Source: Streptomyces brasiliensis (GTDB lineage: Bacteria; Actinomycetota; Actinomycetes; Streptomycetales; Streptomycetaceae). From it: a stretch of 64,000 nucleotides of DNA. The number at the start of each line of letters is the position of its first letter. Positions within the stretch are counted from its first letter, which is position 1. A program made the translations under genes and the position numbers. Below are positions 63,697 to 64,000 of the stretch, one piece after another. The notes under the pieces are model-generated. The model was not told the origin of the DNA. It saw only the letters and a program-made list of their open reading frames with translations, and searched no databases. The stretch spans positions 62,001 through 126,000 of the forward strand of contig NZ_BMQA01000002.1 in NCBI RefSeq assembly GCF_014647875.1, read 5' to 3'.

Positions 63697-64000
63697 ATGA
63701 CAGCACACGCGAACGAACGCGCGGTGGACGTACGGGGGCTGCGCAAGCAGTACGGGGACGTGACCGCGGTGGACGGCATCGATCTCGGCATCCGGCGGGG
63801 CGAGGTGTTCGGCCTGCTCGGACCCAATGGCGCGGGCAAGAGCACCACGGTGGAGATCCTCCAGGGACAGCGGACGCGCGACGCGGGAGAGGTGATGGTC
63901 CTGGGGGCGGACCCGGCGGCGGCCACGCGCGCGTGGCGATCCCGTGTAGGGATCGTCTGGCAGGACGAATCGGCACCCGCGGAGTTGACGGTCCGCGAGA
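63697..64000 (+). CDS. ABC transporter ATP-binding protein (cut by window end)
   Basis: The first 101 residues of an ABC ATPase of the DrrA/CcmA drug-export type. MTAHANERAVDVRGLRKQYG starts it; Walker A is GLLGPNGAGKSTTVEIL and the Q-loop region VGIVWQDES. The signature and Walker B lie beyond the window. Such ATPases usually precede an ABC-2 permease. It is divergent from the VKOR gene. No Shine-Dalgarno is near this ATG, so the start is provisional. Confidence 0.82.
   Translation, partial: MTAHANERAVDVRGLRKQYGDVTAVDGIDLGIRRGEVFGLLGPNGAGKSTTVEILQGQRTRDAGEVMVLGADPAAATRAWRSRVGIVWQDESAPAELTVRE

Overview
This window is high-GC actinobacterial chromosome, almost certainly Streptomyces. It carries bldD with an intact c-di-GMP signature, a mihF-type integration host factor, an actinobacterial PriA without ATPase motifs and an EF-P with a PGKGP loop. 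The order of the pyr, bldD, nusB/efp, aro, alaS and rpsD genes is the one known from Streptomyces chromosomes. No phage, transposon, CRISPR array or biosynthetic cluster is visible.

Layout. Bases 1-25150 are accessory and metabolic: a ROK regulator divergent from an MFS exporter; a thioesterase; an NCS2 uracil/xanthine permease; a glycoside hydrolase family 6 gene broken by three apparent frameshifts; a DUF5995 protein; an F420-type luciferase-like oxidoreductase; a flavin monoamine oxidase paired with a nitrilase-fold amidase; a decayed DUF742 gene; a five-gene unit (solute-binding lipoprotein, two permeases, ATPase, and a HAD phosphatase fused to an endonuclease/exonuclease/phosphatase domain) facing a GntR regulator; an Lrp regulator beside a relic amino-acid permease; the IMPDH-like GuaB1; a small LuxR-type regulator beside a 1189-residue secreted subtilisin; and a SorC regulator coupled to a barstar-like gene through a hexanucleotide repeat.

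Bases 25255-36015 are housekeeping, mainly on the minus strand: rpe, rsmB, fmt, a small HTH gene (plus strand), priA, a tRNA-like relic, metK, coaBC, rpoZ, gmk and the mihF gene. Bases 36315-46290 hold de novo pyrimidine synthesis: pyrR-pyrB-pyrC-(membrane protein)-carA-carB, mostly with overlapping or closely spaced genes, then a strong hairpin, then pyrD-pyrF. A PyrR-binding RNA motif lies just upstream of pyrR. bldD reads divergently from its own BldD-box promoter and ends in two large hairpins facing nusB.

Bases 47186-60330 are a long minus-strand run: two small envelope genes, alaS, ruvX, mltG, aroE, aroC, aroK, aroB, then a hairpin, an ATP-binding protein, an aminopeptidase P-like protein, efp and nusB. 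rpsD, rarA and a VKOR-family membrane protein follow, and the window ends in the first third of an ABC ATPase on the plus strand.

The most interesting items are the HAD-EEP fusion inside an import operon, the amine oxidase/amidase pair that could give an indole-3-acetamide route to auxin, the decayed genes (GH6, DUF742, permease, tRNA-like) in an otherwise tight genome, and several regulatory palindromes. No wholly new system could be demonstrated from sequence alone.
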